This document shows positions 37,372 to 46,036 of a stretch of DNA of 64,000 nucleotides, piece by piece. A program made the translations under genes and the position numbers. The DNA comes from Polyangia bacterium (lineage in GTDB: Bacteria > Myxococcota_A > Polyangia > Nannocystales > Nannocystaceae), in contig JAUIFF010000003.1 of the NCBI GenBank assembly GCA_030429545.1, forward strand, positions 592,531 to 656,530. Direction: 5' to 3'. Every line of letters begins with the position of its first letter. Position 1 is the stretch's first letter. The notes under the pieces are model-generated. The model searched no databases. It was given only the letters and a program-made list of their open reading frames with translations, and had not been told where the DNA came from.

Positions 37372-37728
37372 GTGGCTGAAGCGTGGAAGCCTTCGCACGG
37401 TGTGCGTCGGAGATTCTCGGAGTCCTCGGGCAGCCTCATGCATGACGACGTCGAGGTGGTGGTAATGCCCTACGCAATGGCCATGGGCTGCGAGTCTGGC
37501 GTTGCTAACGGTCTCGCAAACATCGACCTGACGGGTACCCCCTTCGTCCTTGACGACCCCTTTTGTATGAAGGGCTTCCAGCCCCTAGGGGATGTCATCA
37601 TCTCGGATGATCTCAAGGTTGCGGACTTAACCGCCGGTGGTTTCTGCGGCTGGAACGGCCCCGATCCGTGTTCCATAGCACCTCACCTCGGTAATGGGGA
37701 GACCTTTCTCTCCCTCGCCTACGAATAA
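37372..37728 (+). CDS. Hypothetical protein of 118 residues
   Basis: Starts at GTG 37372, with a more likely core beginning at the internal ATG (MHDDVEVVVMPYAM, 37438). Third positions are G/C-biased and the composition is globular with three cysteines (MGCESG, FCMKG, FCGWNG). No domain, signal peptide or Shine-Dalgarno. Could be a fragment of a larger decayed gene. Confidence 0.35.
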   Translation: MAEAWKPSHGVRRRFSESSGSLMHDDVEVVVMPYAMAMGCESGVANGLANIDLTGTPFVLDDPFCMKGFQPLGDVIISDDLKVADLTAGGFCGWNGPDPCSIAPHLGNGETFLSLAYE

Positions 37729-38243
37729 GCCCCGGTAAAATCTTCGAGGTAACGCCCGCTGGAGGTCCTCGAGCTTGACCGCCCAATGGGTCCGAAAAGA
37801 CACCCGCGCTCGATGCCGGGTGTCGCGGAGGGTCACCTCGATAAGGCGTACTTCTTCGTCGAAAGCAAGTCGATTCGAGCTCCTACCCAAACGTCGCCCG
37901 ACTCCGATCAGTTTGAGTGCTGCTGGGTGAGAGCATCTGCCTCCCCCGCGTCGAGACGTTTCCGAGAGGGCTATGGGGCTGCTGTAATTCGACCGAGAAA
38001 ATCGGTGTATCCTCATCGATCACATGTGACTGCCACGCGTAACACGGGGCCGACCCCTCGCCGGAAATGTTGGCACGCAAGGCAGATGTAGCGACAACAT
38101 GTCATCCCATAACGGTACCCCGGGAGAGCTTAGGATTTGTTGTTTCCACTAAATCACCCGAGAAAACGGTTCGGAGAACACCGTTGTCGACCATAACCCT
38201 CTTAACGTTTGCCAACTCGTGAAAAAGCTGTTGTCATCGGACA
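37729..38243. other. Intergenic region with coding-like minus-strand segment
   Basis: No complete gene. On the minus strand about 37740-37900 reads FDEEVRLIEVTLRDTRHRAR and continues VSFRTHWAVKLEDLQRALP with good codon bias, inside a 129-residue frame of otherwise poor quality: probably a fragment of a lost gene. AACGGT-N9-ACCGTT (38165-38185) is a short inverted repeat before the next gene. Confidence 0.4.
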
Positions 38244-39809
38244 ATGGTGAAAGCCTCAGCCCGCCCATTTCTGTGTCTTCTTCTCATCCACTGCGGAGGG
38301 GCCAAAGAAGATAGCGAGACCGACTCTGAAACAGGTGGAGAGCCGGTTGTCGCCCCTGTGGTTCGCACGTATCGCCCATTGAACAGTGCTGAAGTCGAAC
38401 ACGTTCAGGATCCCTCACCGGAACTCGATGTGCTCGAAATTTTTGCCGAGGGTTCGACCATTCCGGGTATGTTTGACGGCGACTCGACAATCGAATTTAT
38501 GAGTGTTCCGGCGGGCACCTACCAGCTGCACTACCGCTATAGCACTCCCGCCGACGATCCCTCAGCGGTCCGACCCGACCAGATCTTCGAGACAGACGTT
38601 CGAACCTTTGGTCGGTTTGAGGCTATCTATGCCGGCCGCCAAAACGTTGCTTCTACAGAAACCTCGGGGACCTCGCTAGCGATTTCAGCGACACCGGCTC
38701 CGCAGGCTCTCAGTTACAACGACTTGTTCGAAGTCTACAGCTACAACGCCGATGTCCTCACATTTTACTTCGCTGACGACGGTCAAAATGCCCCCCTGTT
38801 TCCGGGAACGATTGACAACTGGATCGTGGATTGGCAGCCTGGTGGCGCCAACGGATACGCGCTTGTCGATTCGAGCGCGGGTGACGACCTGTGGCTGTCC
38901 TACTACCGGTGGAGTCAACTTGTACCAGTCCCGAGCGGTGATGAAGTCAATGACCCGTGGTCCTACGCCCATGTCTATACTCTCAGTGCGGCCGCGCCCA
39001 TGAGTTTTCCTCCGATGGTCGAGGGAGCGACGAACCCAATCACGGGTGAGTTTGTGGAGGTTCCCACGGTGACAACTCCCCTCGACATCCGCGGCTCGTC
39101 GTTCCTCTCGGTGTTGCAGGCCAGCATCGTCGAGCCCGAAGATATGATCTGTCGCGTCTACGTGTTCTTGGAACCCGGGGAAGAACACCCAATCATTGGG
39201 GTCACGCCGTACCTCACACGGATTTTTGCACTGAGCATTCCCGACGTAAACCCGGTGTTCCCGGGCGACCACGTTGTCGATGTGCAATCTACCCACCCGT
39301 ACCCGAGCGGTGGGACGGTAACAGGCTACGCCGGCTGTGAAGTCTCGAAAATCGTCGCAATCCCAGAAACGACAGCAGAGGTCGAACTCGAGAGTGCAAG
39401 CTATGTCCTGAACCGTCTCAGTGTCATGAGCCAAGCACCGGTTACACCTAAACTGTCCCCTCCGGCGAATCTACGCGTCAACGGGAATCTACTGCCACCA
39501 GTGGCAACCAGAGAGGACGTCGGGCTCGCGCCCACGATCTCGTTTTTACCACCCGAACTGGGCTCGCCAGACTACTATCAAATTAGACTCGCGGCAGTCG
39601 AAGTCAACGCAGGCATCGCGGAGCCCGTTACAACGCTAGTGTGGCAAACAACACAAACAAGTGTAACGCTCCCAGAGTGGGCGATGCGCCCTGGTCTCTA
39701 CCACTACGTCACAGTCACGGCAAACGCGGGCCTGCCACTCCACCGAATCTATGGCGATACCCATGATGTACAAACCGCTTCTGCCGTAACCGGGCTGTTT
39801 CGGCCGTGA
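38244..39809 (+). CDS. Large lipoprotein with Glu/Ser/Thr linker, function unknown
   Basis: 521 residues. The lipoprotein signal is FLCLLLIHC with C17 lipidated, followed by the linker KEDSETDSETGGE typical of myxobacterial surface lipoproteins. The rest is beta-rich and ends in a fibronectin-like segment (PPANLRVNGNLLPP... YYQIRLAAVEVN... YHYVTVTANA). No enzymatic motif seen. It stands alone, ATG 38244 being the only sensible start. Likely exposed on the outer membrane. Confidence 0.75.
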   Translation: MVKASARPFLCLLLIHCGGAKEDSETDSETGGEPVVAPVVRTYRPLNSAEVEHVQDPSPELDVLEIFAEGSTIPGMFDGDSTIEFMSVPAGTYQLHYRYSTPADDPSAVRPDQIFETDVRTFGRFEAIYAGRQNVASTETSGTSLAISATPAPQALSYNDLFEVYSYNADVLTFYFADDGQNAPLFPGTIDNWIVDWQPGGANGYALVDSSAGDDLWLSYYRWSQLVPVPSGDEVNDPWSYAHVYTLSAAAPMSFPPMVEGATNPITGEFVEVPTVTTPLDIRGSSFLSVLQASIVEPEDMICRVYVFLEPGEEHPIIGVTPYLTRIFALSIPDVNPVFPGDHVVDVQSTHPYPSGGTVTGYAGCEVSKIVAIPETTAEVELESASYVLNRLSVMSQAPVTPKLSPPANLRVNGNLLPPVATREDVGLAPTISFLPPELGSPDYYQIRLAAVEVNAGIAEPVTTLVWQTTQTSVTLPEWAMRPGLYHYVTVTANAGLPLHRIYGDTHDVQTASAVTGLFRP

Positions 39810-40017
39810 GAAGAAACCCGCACCATTCAGCTCGCGCGGGCTTGAGTATCAATGTAAAAGAAATACACGACGCCGGTGCGACTCGCCGTTGGGACAATCG
39901 TTACACCGCGTGGCGTCCAGCCTGCCATGAGCGCATCCCGGTACCTGGTGGACAACCTCCTTCTACCTTCCCCCAGCGAGCCAACGCGACGGCTTTCCCG
40001 ACCCCGTGATCACCAAC

Positions 40018-40577
40018 TCATCGCGGGCTCGTGTTGCCGACACATACGGTTGTGGCCCGGCACGGCAACTTGAGCCCGGTGCCTCGCAGGATATCGCTGG
40101 CGACCTTGCTGATGTGTTTGACTTCGATGCGCTCGCGCTCCGGGCCGCACAGGTTGTCCATGTTGTGGCGGATATCGGCGGCGAGGTTTTTGGTAAAAGT
40201 CGTCACCAAAATCCGTTGTTCGGGCTTTTTGGACGCCGCCGAGCTTCGCGTGTCGCCGACCCGTGTGGGACCAAGGCGAGGAGGGACGGAGCGTTGCCCT
40301 CGCCCGGCGGGTGCCCAGACTGGTCGACTAGGTGCTCAAACAGTTCATCACTCGGTGTATAGCCAATAAATAACCAGGCCCGAGAAACAAATAGTCCCTG
40401 GACCTGCTTGCGTACCTCCGGATGTTGACACCTGGCTATGCGAGTGATGTCTCGGTGGACAGGCTCGGCTATTTCGCCATGAAGCGGGACGAGCACCCGC
40501 GCCTGGTGGGCGATGTTGCTACTGGGCTTGGCCGGCCACCATCCGACGATGCTAAAACCGAGCAAAGCTGTCCGCAA
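40018..40577 (-). pseudogene. Decayed fragments: UvrD-type helicase piece and a possible SIR2-like piece
   Basis: On the minus strand, one frame ending near 40018 reads EQRILVTTFTKNLAADIRHN and PERERIEVKHISKVA, the motif-Ia region of UvrD/Rep-type helicases. An upstream frame (about 40330-40450) reads VSRAWLFIGYTPSDELFEHL, which resembles the C-terminal part of SIR2-like domains (LFIGYSxxDxxF). Frames change between the pieces and no start or full domain exists. These are relics of one or two genes, plausibly from a defence or mobile locus. Confidence 0.5.
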
Positions 40578-40585
40578 AAAGATTT

Positions 40586-40626
40586 GCCCTTTTTTTTATG
40601 TCGGAGGTCTCCCATAAAAGAAGGGC
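40586..40626 (+). promoter_or_regulatory. Long hairpin upstream of the metalloprotease gene
   Basis: GCCCTTTTTTTTATG pairs with CATAAAAGAAGGGC (one bulge or mismatch), and the loop itself contains GGAG-GT-CTCC. It ends 42 bases before ATG 40669 and could be a terminator for upstream transcription or a structured leader. Confidence 0.5.
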
Positions 40627-40668
40627 CCATCGCTTGTATGTACGATAGGCAAGCCAAGGAGAAGCACT

Positions 40669-43512
40669 ATGAAGACAAACAGCAATATTCTCATCGGGGG
40701 TCACTACCTCAAATCCCTTGTGGGACTGATCATGCTTTTGAGCGCCTGCGACTCAGATCCCGATCTAGGTGATGACTTTGAGGCCGAGCTCATAGCGACA
40801 GAGCGAGCCGGAGAGTTGCCAAACTCAAGCAACAGTTTCGACCGCCAAGACGGGCTCAATCAAGGATACCTTAGTATTCGTACCGGCCTCGACTATGGCT
40901 CCGAAGCTGTGCAGAGCTGTCGTTCGCTCCAGTGGTCGAATATGACTGGCCAATCGCTCTCGTTTGTTGCTGCCGGAGAAACCAACAAAATCGCCATCTC
41001 ACTGAGCGGAGTCTTCTCCGTACTCGCCAATTCCGATGTGATGGAAGTACGAGCACTGGTAGATGGCCAAGAAGTGACTCCTGACGGCGTTGGTCTGGTC
41101 CGGAACACCACTTCGGAGTCCAACTCATTCTCATTTACTGCCGATGTCGGCCCTGGCATGCACACAGTACAGCTACAATGCAAGGTCAACCACGCAAAAG
41201 CGACCGGTTACTATAACAGTACGACCCTTAAGGTTGTCCAAGACGCCGGCTCGGGAGAAATTGACACCTACTCGGACAGCAAGCTGGCACATCTCGACTC
41301 AACCACTTGGGCCGACTTGCCCGGCCCAACGCTGGAGCTTCAGTCCAACGCGGGAGACCTCTTGAGTGCCTCAGCCTCGCTTGAACTCTGGGGCCAGGGT
41401 GATATCGAAATCCGTGCCCTTCACAACGGGCTCGTAATGTCTCCCCCCTCGGTGACCTTCAAACCGACCTCACAAAGGCAAGGCCATCGCGCAACCTTTG
41501 TCGACACACACCCCTTAAAGTCGGGTGTCGGTCAGGGTGTGACGCTCCAGTACCGCGTCACCGGGGGAACTTCGTTTGCCTCCGCCAAAACGTTCTATGC
41601 CGAGAGTCGCCCGAAGAAGCAATCTGACCGCGGACGCGAAGCTACCTGTGTGGCAACGAAGACCAAATCGACCGCGACTTGGGAACCCCTCCTCAGTCGA
41701 ACGGTAGACGTCCCTGCAGGTAGCGAGCTCGCCCTCGAGCTCTCGACTGCCGCGGTTCAGGTAGACTCCGACACGACCATTCACACTCGACTCGTCGTCG
41801 ACGGTGTCGCTAAGGAGCCGAGCAAACACACCTTCAAAAAAGGTGACCAGGCAACGCAACTCCACCAAGTTCTCGGGGCCAAGTCTTTCAAAGAAACTCC
41901 AGACGCAGGCGCTACTGAAATCTCACTCGAATGGTTCGTCGACGAAGGTAACGCGACGCTCATCAACCCCTGCGCACTTATCGACTACGAAATCAACGTG
42001 TTCCCATGGCTTGCGCAGGATTACTTCACCACCGATGAACTCGGCAAGGCCAAGACGAATGTCACCAACCCCGTCGCTGGAGTCATACCGCGGGTCGTGA
42101 TCATTCGCCACGACCTGTATGAGAGAGATACACCGGAGCGACTTACGGGACAAGAGATGATTTCTATGTTCACGCGGGACAATGGCGTGATCGACTACCT
42201 TGAGGAGAACTCACAGGGGCGCCTCTCCATCGATCCCAACGGGATTGAAGTCTGGCCCAACCCCGACATGTTCCCAAACAAGTATTACACCAGTGCTGAT
42301 GTGATTGCTGCCGGAATTCCTCATATCGCCCCCTTCGACTACCTCTCGGCAGATGGAGGAATTCCCGGAGAACTCGACGCAGAAGACTTCCGCTTCTACA
42401 ACACTTTCGATAACAAGTGTGATGAGGAGTGGGGTCCGTTCAAGATGGCAGGCGACATGATGCGGTACTATGCGATCAAGATGGCAGCTGCCGACGGAAT
42501 GAGGCTCGATCAATACGACACTAACAACGATGGTATTCTCCAAGAATCTGAAGTGGTGTTCATTTTTTGGTCGCCAAAACCCTCACTTGCAAACATGCGC
42601 TACCTCAATCGACGTTTTTGCGATGGCAGCACCCTCGAAATCGATGGTAAGACGATGCGGCGAGAGATTAACTATGGACACCACGCGGTCAACTCCGACG
42701 GTCAAGTCGCCGTTCTCGCCCACGAACTTCATCACACACTATTTGCATCGGAAGATCTTTACACAAAAGCTGACCCCGCAACCATCCGTCCTGGGCGCTT
42801 TGCCCTGATGGATTACGGTTACGGCCAGGTTTCGTCCCACATCGGCGCGGCCAACAAAGTCCGCCACGGGTGGGTGACGCCACACTTAGCACGGTACTCC
42901 GGCACCTACGAACTCGATGACGTCAAGGACAGCCACGACGTCCTCTACCTACCTCGGTGGGATGTTCGTGGCAGTGAGGCCTATGTGATTGAAGTTCGAA
43001 AGAGTGAGCAACTCGACAATGGTGTCAACTTTGATCAAAACTTGCAAAGCTCAGGCTTGGCGATCTGGCATGTTATCAATGGTCAAACCGTGAGCGGGCG
43101 CGAAGCCCGTGATACCCCTTGGGCATGTAACTCCCAAGAAGTTTGGGACGACCTCGCAAACAGTCTTAAACTGAACAGGATGATTACCCCAGGCAACAAG
43201 TGCGGTATATGGGGAGACAAGCTTTGGGATGAAAACGATGGCGAAATTCTCGATGACCCGATCCTCGCTTGCGCTGAAAACTGTTCGCAAAACAATGACC
43301 AATCGCTCGTATGGGCAGATGGAACATCGAGTGGTTACCAGATCAGTAATATCTCCGCTGCTGGCTCGACCATGACATTCGACCTTGTCGCCCCCTCCTG
43401 TGAGAACCGCTGTGACGCCGGTGCCTTCGACCCCGACAAGGTCTGCCAATGCGATCAGGCTTGCGAACAGTTTGGCGACTGCTGCAATGATGTCGACATC
43501 TGTGACGGTTGA
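40669..43512 (+). CDS. M6-type metalloprotease lipoprotein with C-terminal somatomedin-B-like domain
   Basis: 947 residues, preceded by a strong AAGGAGA. The lipoprotein signal ends LLSAC with C27. Several beta-sandwich repeats fill residues 60-480. The zinc site is HELHH (685-689) followed by SEDLYTK, as in M6/immune-inhibitor-A-like proteases. An EF-hand-like loop, DTNNDGILQESE, starts at 617. The last 36 residues (C911 to C946) carry eight cysteines spaced as in the somatomedin-B fold (CxxxC... CQCDQACEQFGDCCNDVDIC). It should act as a surface or secreted protease. Disulfides in the last domain would need periplasmic oxidation. Only the first two ligands of the zinc site are sure. Confidence 0.88.
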   Translation: MKTNSNILIGGHYLKSLVGLIMLLSACDSDPDLGDDFEAELIATERAGELPNSSNSFDRQDGLNQGYLSIRTGLDYGSEAVQSCRSLQWSNMTGQSLSFVAAGETNKIAISLSGVFSVLANSDVMEVRALVDGQEVTPDGVGLVRNTTSESNSFSFTADVGPGMHTVQLQCKVNHAKATGYYNSTTLKVVQDAGSGEIDTYSDSKLAHLDSTTWADLPGPTLELQSNAGDLLSASASLELWGQGDIEIRALHNGLVMSPPSVTFKPTSQRQGHRATFVDTHPLKSGVGQGVTLQYRVTGGTSFASAKTFYAESRPKKQSDRGREATCVATKTKSTATWEPLLSRTVDVPAGSELALELSTAAVQVDSDTTIHTRLVVDGVAKEPSKHTFKKGDQATQLHQVLGAKSFKETPDAGATEISLEWFVDEGNATLINPCALIDYEINVFPWLAQDYFTTDELGKAKTNVTNPVAGVIPRVVIIRHDLYERDTPERLTGQEMISMFTRDNGVIDYLEENSQGRLSIDPNGIEVWPNPDMFPNKYYTSADVIAAGIPHIAPFDYLSADGGIPGELDAEDFRFYNTFDNKCDEEWGPFKMAGDMMRYYAIKMAAADGMRLDQYDTNNDGILQESEVVFIFWSPKPSLANMRYLNRRFCDGSTLEIDGKTMRREINYGHHAVNSDGQVAVLAHELHHTLFASEDLYTKADPATIRPGRFALMDYGYGQVSSHIGAANKVRHGWVTPHLARYSGTYELDDVKDSHDVLYLPRWDVRGSEAYVIEVRKSEQLDNGVNFDQNLQSSGLAIWHVINGQTVSGREARDTPWACNSQEVWDDLANSLKLNRMITPGNKCGIWGDKLWDENDGEILDDPILACAENCSQNNDQSLVWADGTSSGYQISNISAAGSTMTFDLVAPSCENRCDAGAFDPDKVCQCDQACEQFGDCCNDVDICDG

Positions 43513-43531
43513 TACGGGTCGACGGATGAGG

Positions 43532-43559
43532 CGCTGCGAAGGTTTCAGCCTTCGCAGCG
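43532..43559 (+). terminator. Terminator-like hairpin between converging genes
   Basis: CGCTGCGAAGG and CCTTCGCAGCG form a perfect 11-base-pair stem with a six-base loop, 20 bases after the protease stop and 15 before the end of the converging response-regulator gene. No T-run. Confidence 0.6.
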
Positions 43560-43573
43560 ACTCACCTCAACAT

Positions 43574-44140
43574 TCACGAGTCATCGAATTTGCGTAAAAT
43601 ATGTTGTAGCAACTGCCTTGATATTTTGAGTAATCGTGCCGCCCCACGTTTGTTCCCATCACTACGCGACAGAGCCTCAGTTACCATCACTTTTCGTACT
43701 TCTTCTTCAACATCTTTCACAGGGATACGCCCCACCAGTTCGCGGACATGATGACGGAGCACAGGAGGTTGGGTCTCCACACGACTCAAGGTTTCCTCCA
43801 ACTCGGAGAGGTCAATCGGTTTTCGCAAGTATGCCCTTACCCCCATTTCAGCGAGGCGAAATGACTCTCCCGGAGCCGCCGACCCAGTCATCGCTATCAC
43901 CGTGGGAGCCGGGCACAGCGTCGACATAAATTCGAGTACATCCAAGCCTGTTCCATCTGGGAGTGCGAAATCAAGAAGCGCGAGGTCGGGACGAAATTCG
44001 ACGAGTTGCACGCATGCACGTTCAACGGTGTCCGTGTGGCGAACTTCGCAACCTCGCCCTGTGAACACCCGGCTTAGTGTGCGAGCCAGCGCCGGACTAT
44101 CCTCGATCAACAGGACACGCGTGAAGGTCTTCGTCCCCAT
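43574..44140 (-). CDS. Response regulator with Fis-type HTH output (RegA/ActR-like)
   Basis: 188 residues. Receiver domain 1-120 with acidic pocket E13/D14, phospho-acceptor D57 (LALLDFALPDGTG), the conserved threonine in IAMTGSA and lysine in YLRKPIDL. The C-terminal helix-turn-helix of the Fis type is at about 150-185 (NKRGAARLLKISRQLLQHILRKF). This layout matches the RegA/ActR/PrrA regulators, often redox-linked. Two histidine kinase genes lie about 550 bases upstream on the same strand and are probable partners. Confidence 0.9.
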   Translation of the reverse strand: MGTKTFTRVLLIEDSPALARTLSRVFTGRGCEVRHTDTVERACVQLVEFRPDLALLDFALPDGTGLDVLEFMSTLCPAPTVIAMTGSAAPGESFRLAEMGVRAYLRKPIDLSELEETLSRVETQPPVLRHHVRELVGRIPVKDVEEEVRKVMVTEALSRSDGNKRGAARLLKISRQLLQHILRKFDDS

Positions 44141-44690
44141 CTTCTGATTGTGACATAGGGTTTTTCAGAATGAAACTACTTCTCCCGGCACCAGCCCAGC
44201 ACACAATCGCTCCTGTTTCTTTTCGCCCGTCGCCGCGCACTTTCGCAAGGGTACCTTTGTAACCTAACTTCCCTCTCAAAATTCGACGGAACGACCAACC
44301 ATCGGGGGGCAAAATCTTTTTCCCTTCTTTTCTCGCTAGCTATCGGGGATAAATCCTGTGTAGCCACTCGGGAACGAAGGTCACGTCCTCCTCCAGAGTC
44401 GGTCTGTCTGTTCAACCTTGAGTGTGGGGAGTAAATGTCATGAGAACGTTCTTGTCCAATATTGCGGTTGCCGGTAGAACCCTAACTTTGCCGCAGGTTG
44501 CAGCTGCGCAAAACATCCTCGTGGATACTATTGTCGATGGTGTCGGCGACTGTAACGTGACCCACGGCACAGAGCCCGAGCTAGACGATCAAATCGAGAT
44601 CTGGAGTATTTCGGCTCCGAAACTGCAGGAGCCGACGGCTCGATGGGTACCTCTCCCCATGAACCAAACTGATTCATTTCGGGCAGACTC
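44141..44690. other. Intergenic stretch with a doubtful small secreted-protein frame
   Basis: On the plus strand 44440-44694 encodes MRTFLSNIAVAGRTLTLPQV and a short tail with QNILVDTIVDGVGDC, after GGGAG. It looks like a signal peptide with the start of a secreted repeat protein, then loses quality and runs into the kinase gene's end, so is probably a truncated remnant. Nothing else recognised in these 550 bases. Confidence 0.4.
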
Positions 44691-46019
44691 CTAGGAAAGC
44701 TGCTTGGGCGAGCGCTGGAGCAATGTAACCCGCACGCGGGCTCCCCCCGAGATGACGTTGTCTTTTTTGAGATGTCCACCACTTGCTTGAATCAGGCCTT
44801 CAACCATCAACAAACCCAAACCTGAACCGTCGGGTTTGGTTGTTGGGTAGCCCGCACGCGACTGCATGAGTGCAATCGGCGGGAAACCGGGGCCATTGTC
44901 GACAACGGTAATCGTTGTCTCATTGGCCCCGCACTCGACAACAAGTTCGACTCGTGTAGCTACACTTGTACCATCTCCTTCACAGGCATTGGTCATGAGA
45001 TTTGACACGATTCGTTCGAGCCCCTCAGCTCCGCCGACAACGGCAGCCACCATCGGTGTCCCCTGTGCCTCCCAAACAATCTCGACCTCTGAGAATCGCC
45101 GGCGTACCGCATTTACAACCCGCTCGAGTGCCGGGCGAACATCGACTTCGACCACGTCGGTGAGTGTGGTAAGCTCGGCATAGGCCTGTTGTTTGACCCG
45201 ATGGATAGCCCGGGTCGCCTCGCGGAGGTCTTCGCGTAGATCTTGGGCAACTTCCTTAAGTTCACCGGTGGTCTTACTATTTTGGATGAGTTCGCGCAAG
45301 ACCATGCTCGAGTTGATGGCCGCTGCTGACAACACTGCGCGAACATCGTGATGCTCGCGCATCAATGACTCGAGTCCTTGCTGCGCCCGCTCACTTCGGC
45401 GTGTCCCCTTTGCGGCGAGCAGCACTAACCCGCGCGTGCGGATGGACATAAAAACGGTCACCACAACACAGGCCACCAGTATTAGTAGATAGAGCAGGAT
45501 GTCAGCAAACATTGTCTCGAGAGAGGCATTCCCAACATAGACATCAAGACTCACCAGAATACTTGTACACACGAAATTTGCCACACCACCGAGCACGGCC
45601 GCGGTTGGCAAGAGACGTAGTCCGGCAACAGACGTAACCAGTATGACAACGGCCATTTCGGCAGGTTGGTGGAGAAAGCCCATCTGTGTGGGGCCAACCC
45701 AAATGACGCTCGGCAGTATCGCAACAAAACAAACGCAGGCGTCGAGAAGTGGCGAGATAGCAATCCATCGGTGCGACAGGTGCCCCCGCCGTGCTAGGCC
45801 CAAGGCCGCGACTGACATCAATAGGCATCCACCCACCGTGCCACACGTCAACCAGACAGCCCTTGATTGGCCGAAGCCACCAAAAATAGCGAACCATCCC
45901 AGAATCAGACTGCAAAAGACCACCCGAGCAAATGAAACAAAAACTTCACCACGGACCGCGGCGGACTGCAGGACCCTCACGTCAAAGTCGGAACTTAGCA
46001 TGGTGGTTCGATTATGCAT
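44691..46019 (-). CDS. Membrane histidine kinase, atypical H-box
   Basis: 442 residues from ATG 46019 (ATG 46001 possible). Five or six transmembrane helices fill the first 190 residues. The dimerisation segment has REHHDVRAVLSAAAINSSMV in place of the classical SHELRTP box, then N-box IVSNLMTNACEG, G1 VVDNGPGFPP and G2 DGSGLGLLMVEGLIQASGG. So an active HATPase domain is expected, with the phospho-histidine most likely in HHD. It starts 17 bases after the stop of the upstream kinase, so both are one operon. Confidence 0.87.
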   Translation of the reverse strand: MHNRTTMLSSDFDVRVLQSAAVRGEVFVSFARVVFCSLILGWFAIFGGFGQSRAVWLTCGTVGGCLLMSVAALGLARRGHLSHRWIAISPLLDACVCFVAILPSVIWVGPTQMGFLHQPAEMAVVILVTSVAGLRLLPTAAVLGGVANFVCTSILVSLDVYVGNASLETMFADILLYLLILVACVVVTVFMSIRTRGLVLLAAKGTRRSERAQQGLESLMREHHDVRAVLSAAAINSSMVLRELIQNSKTTGELKEVAQDLREDLREATRAIHRVKQQAYAELTTLTDVVEVDVRPALERVVNAVRRRFSEVEIVWEAQGTPMVAAVVGGAEGLERIVSNLMTNACEGDGTSVATRVELVVECGANETTITVVDNGPGFPPIALMQSRAGYPTTKPDGSGLGLLMVEGLIQASGGHLKKDNVISGGARVRVTLLQRSPKQLS

Positions 46020-46036
46020 AGTACGAATGTTGAACC

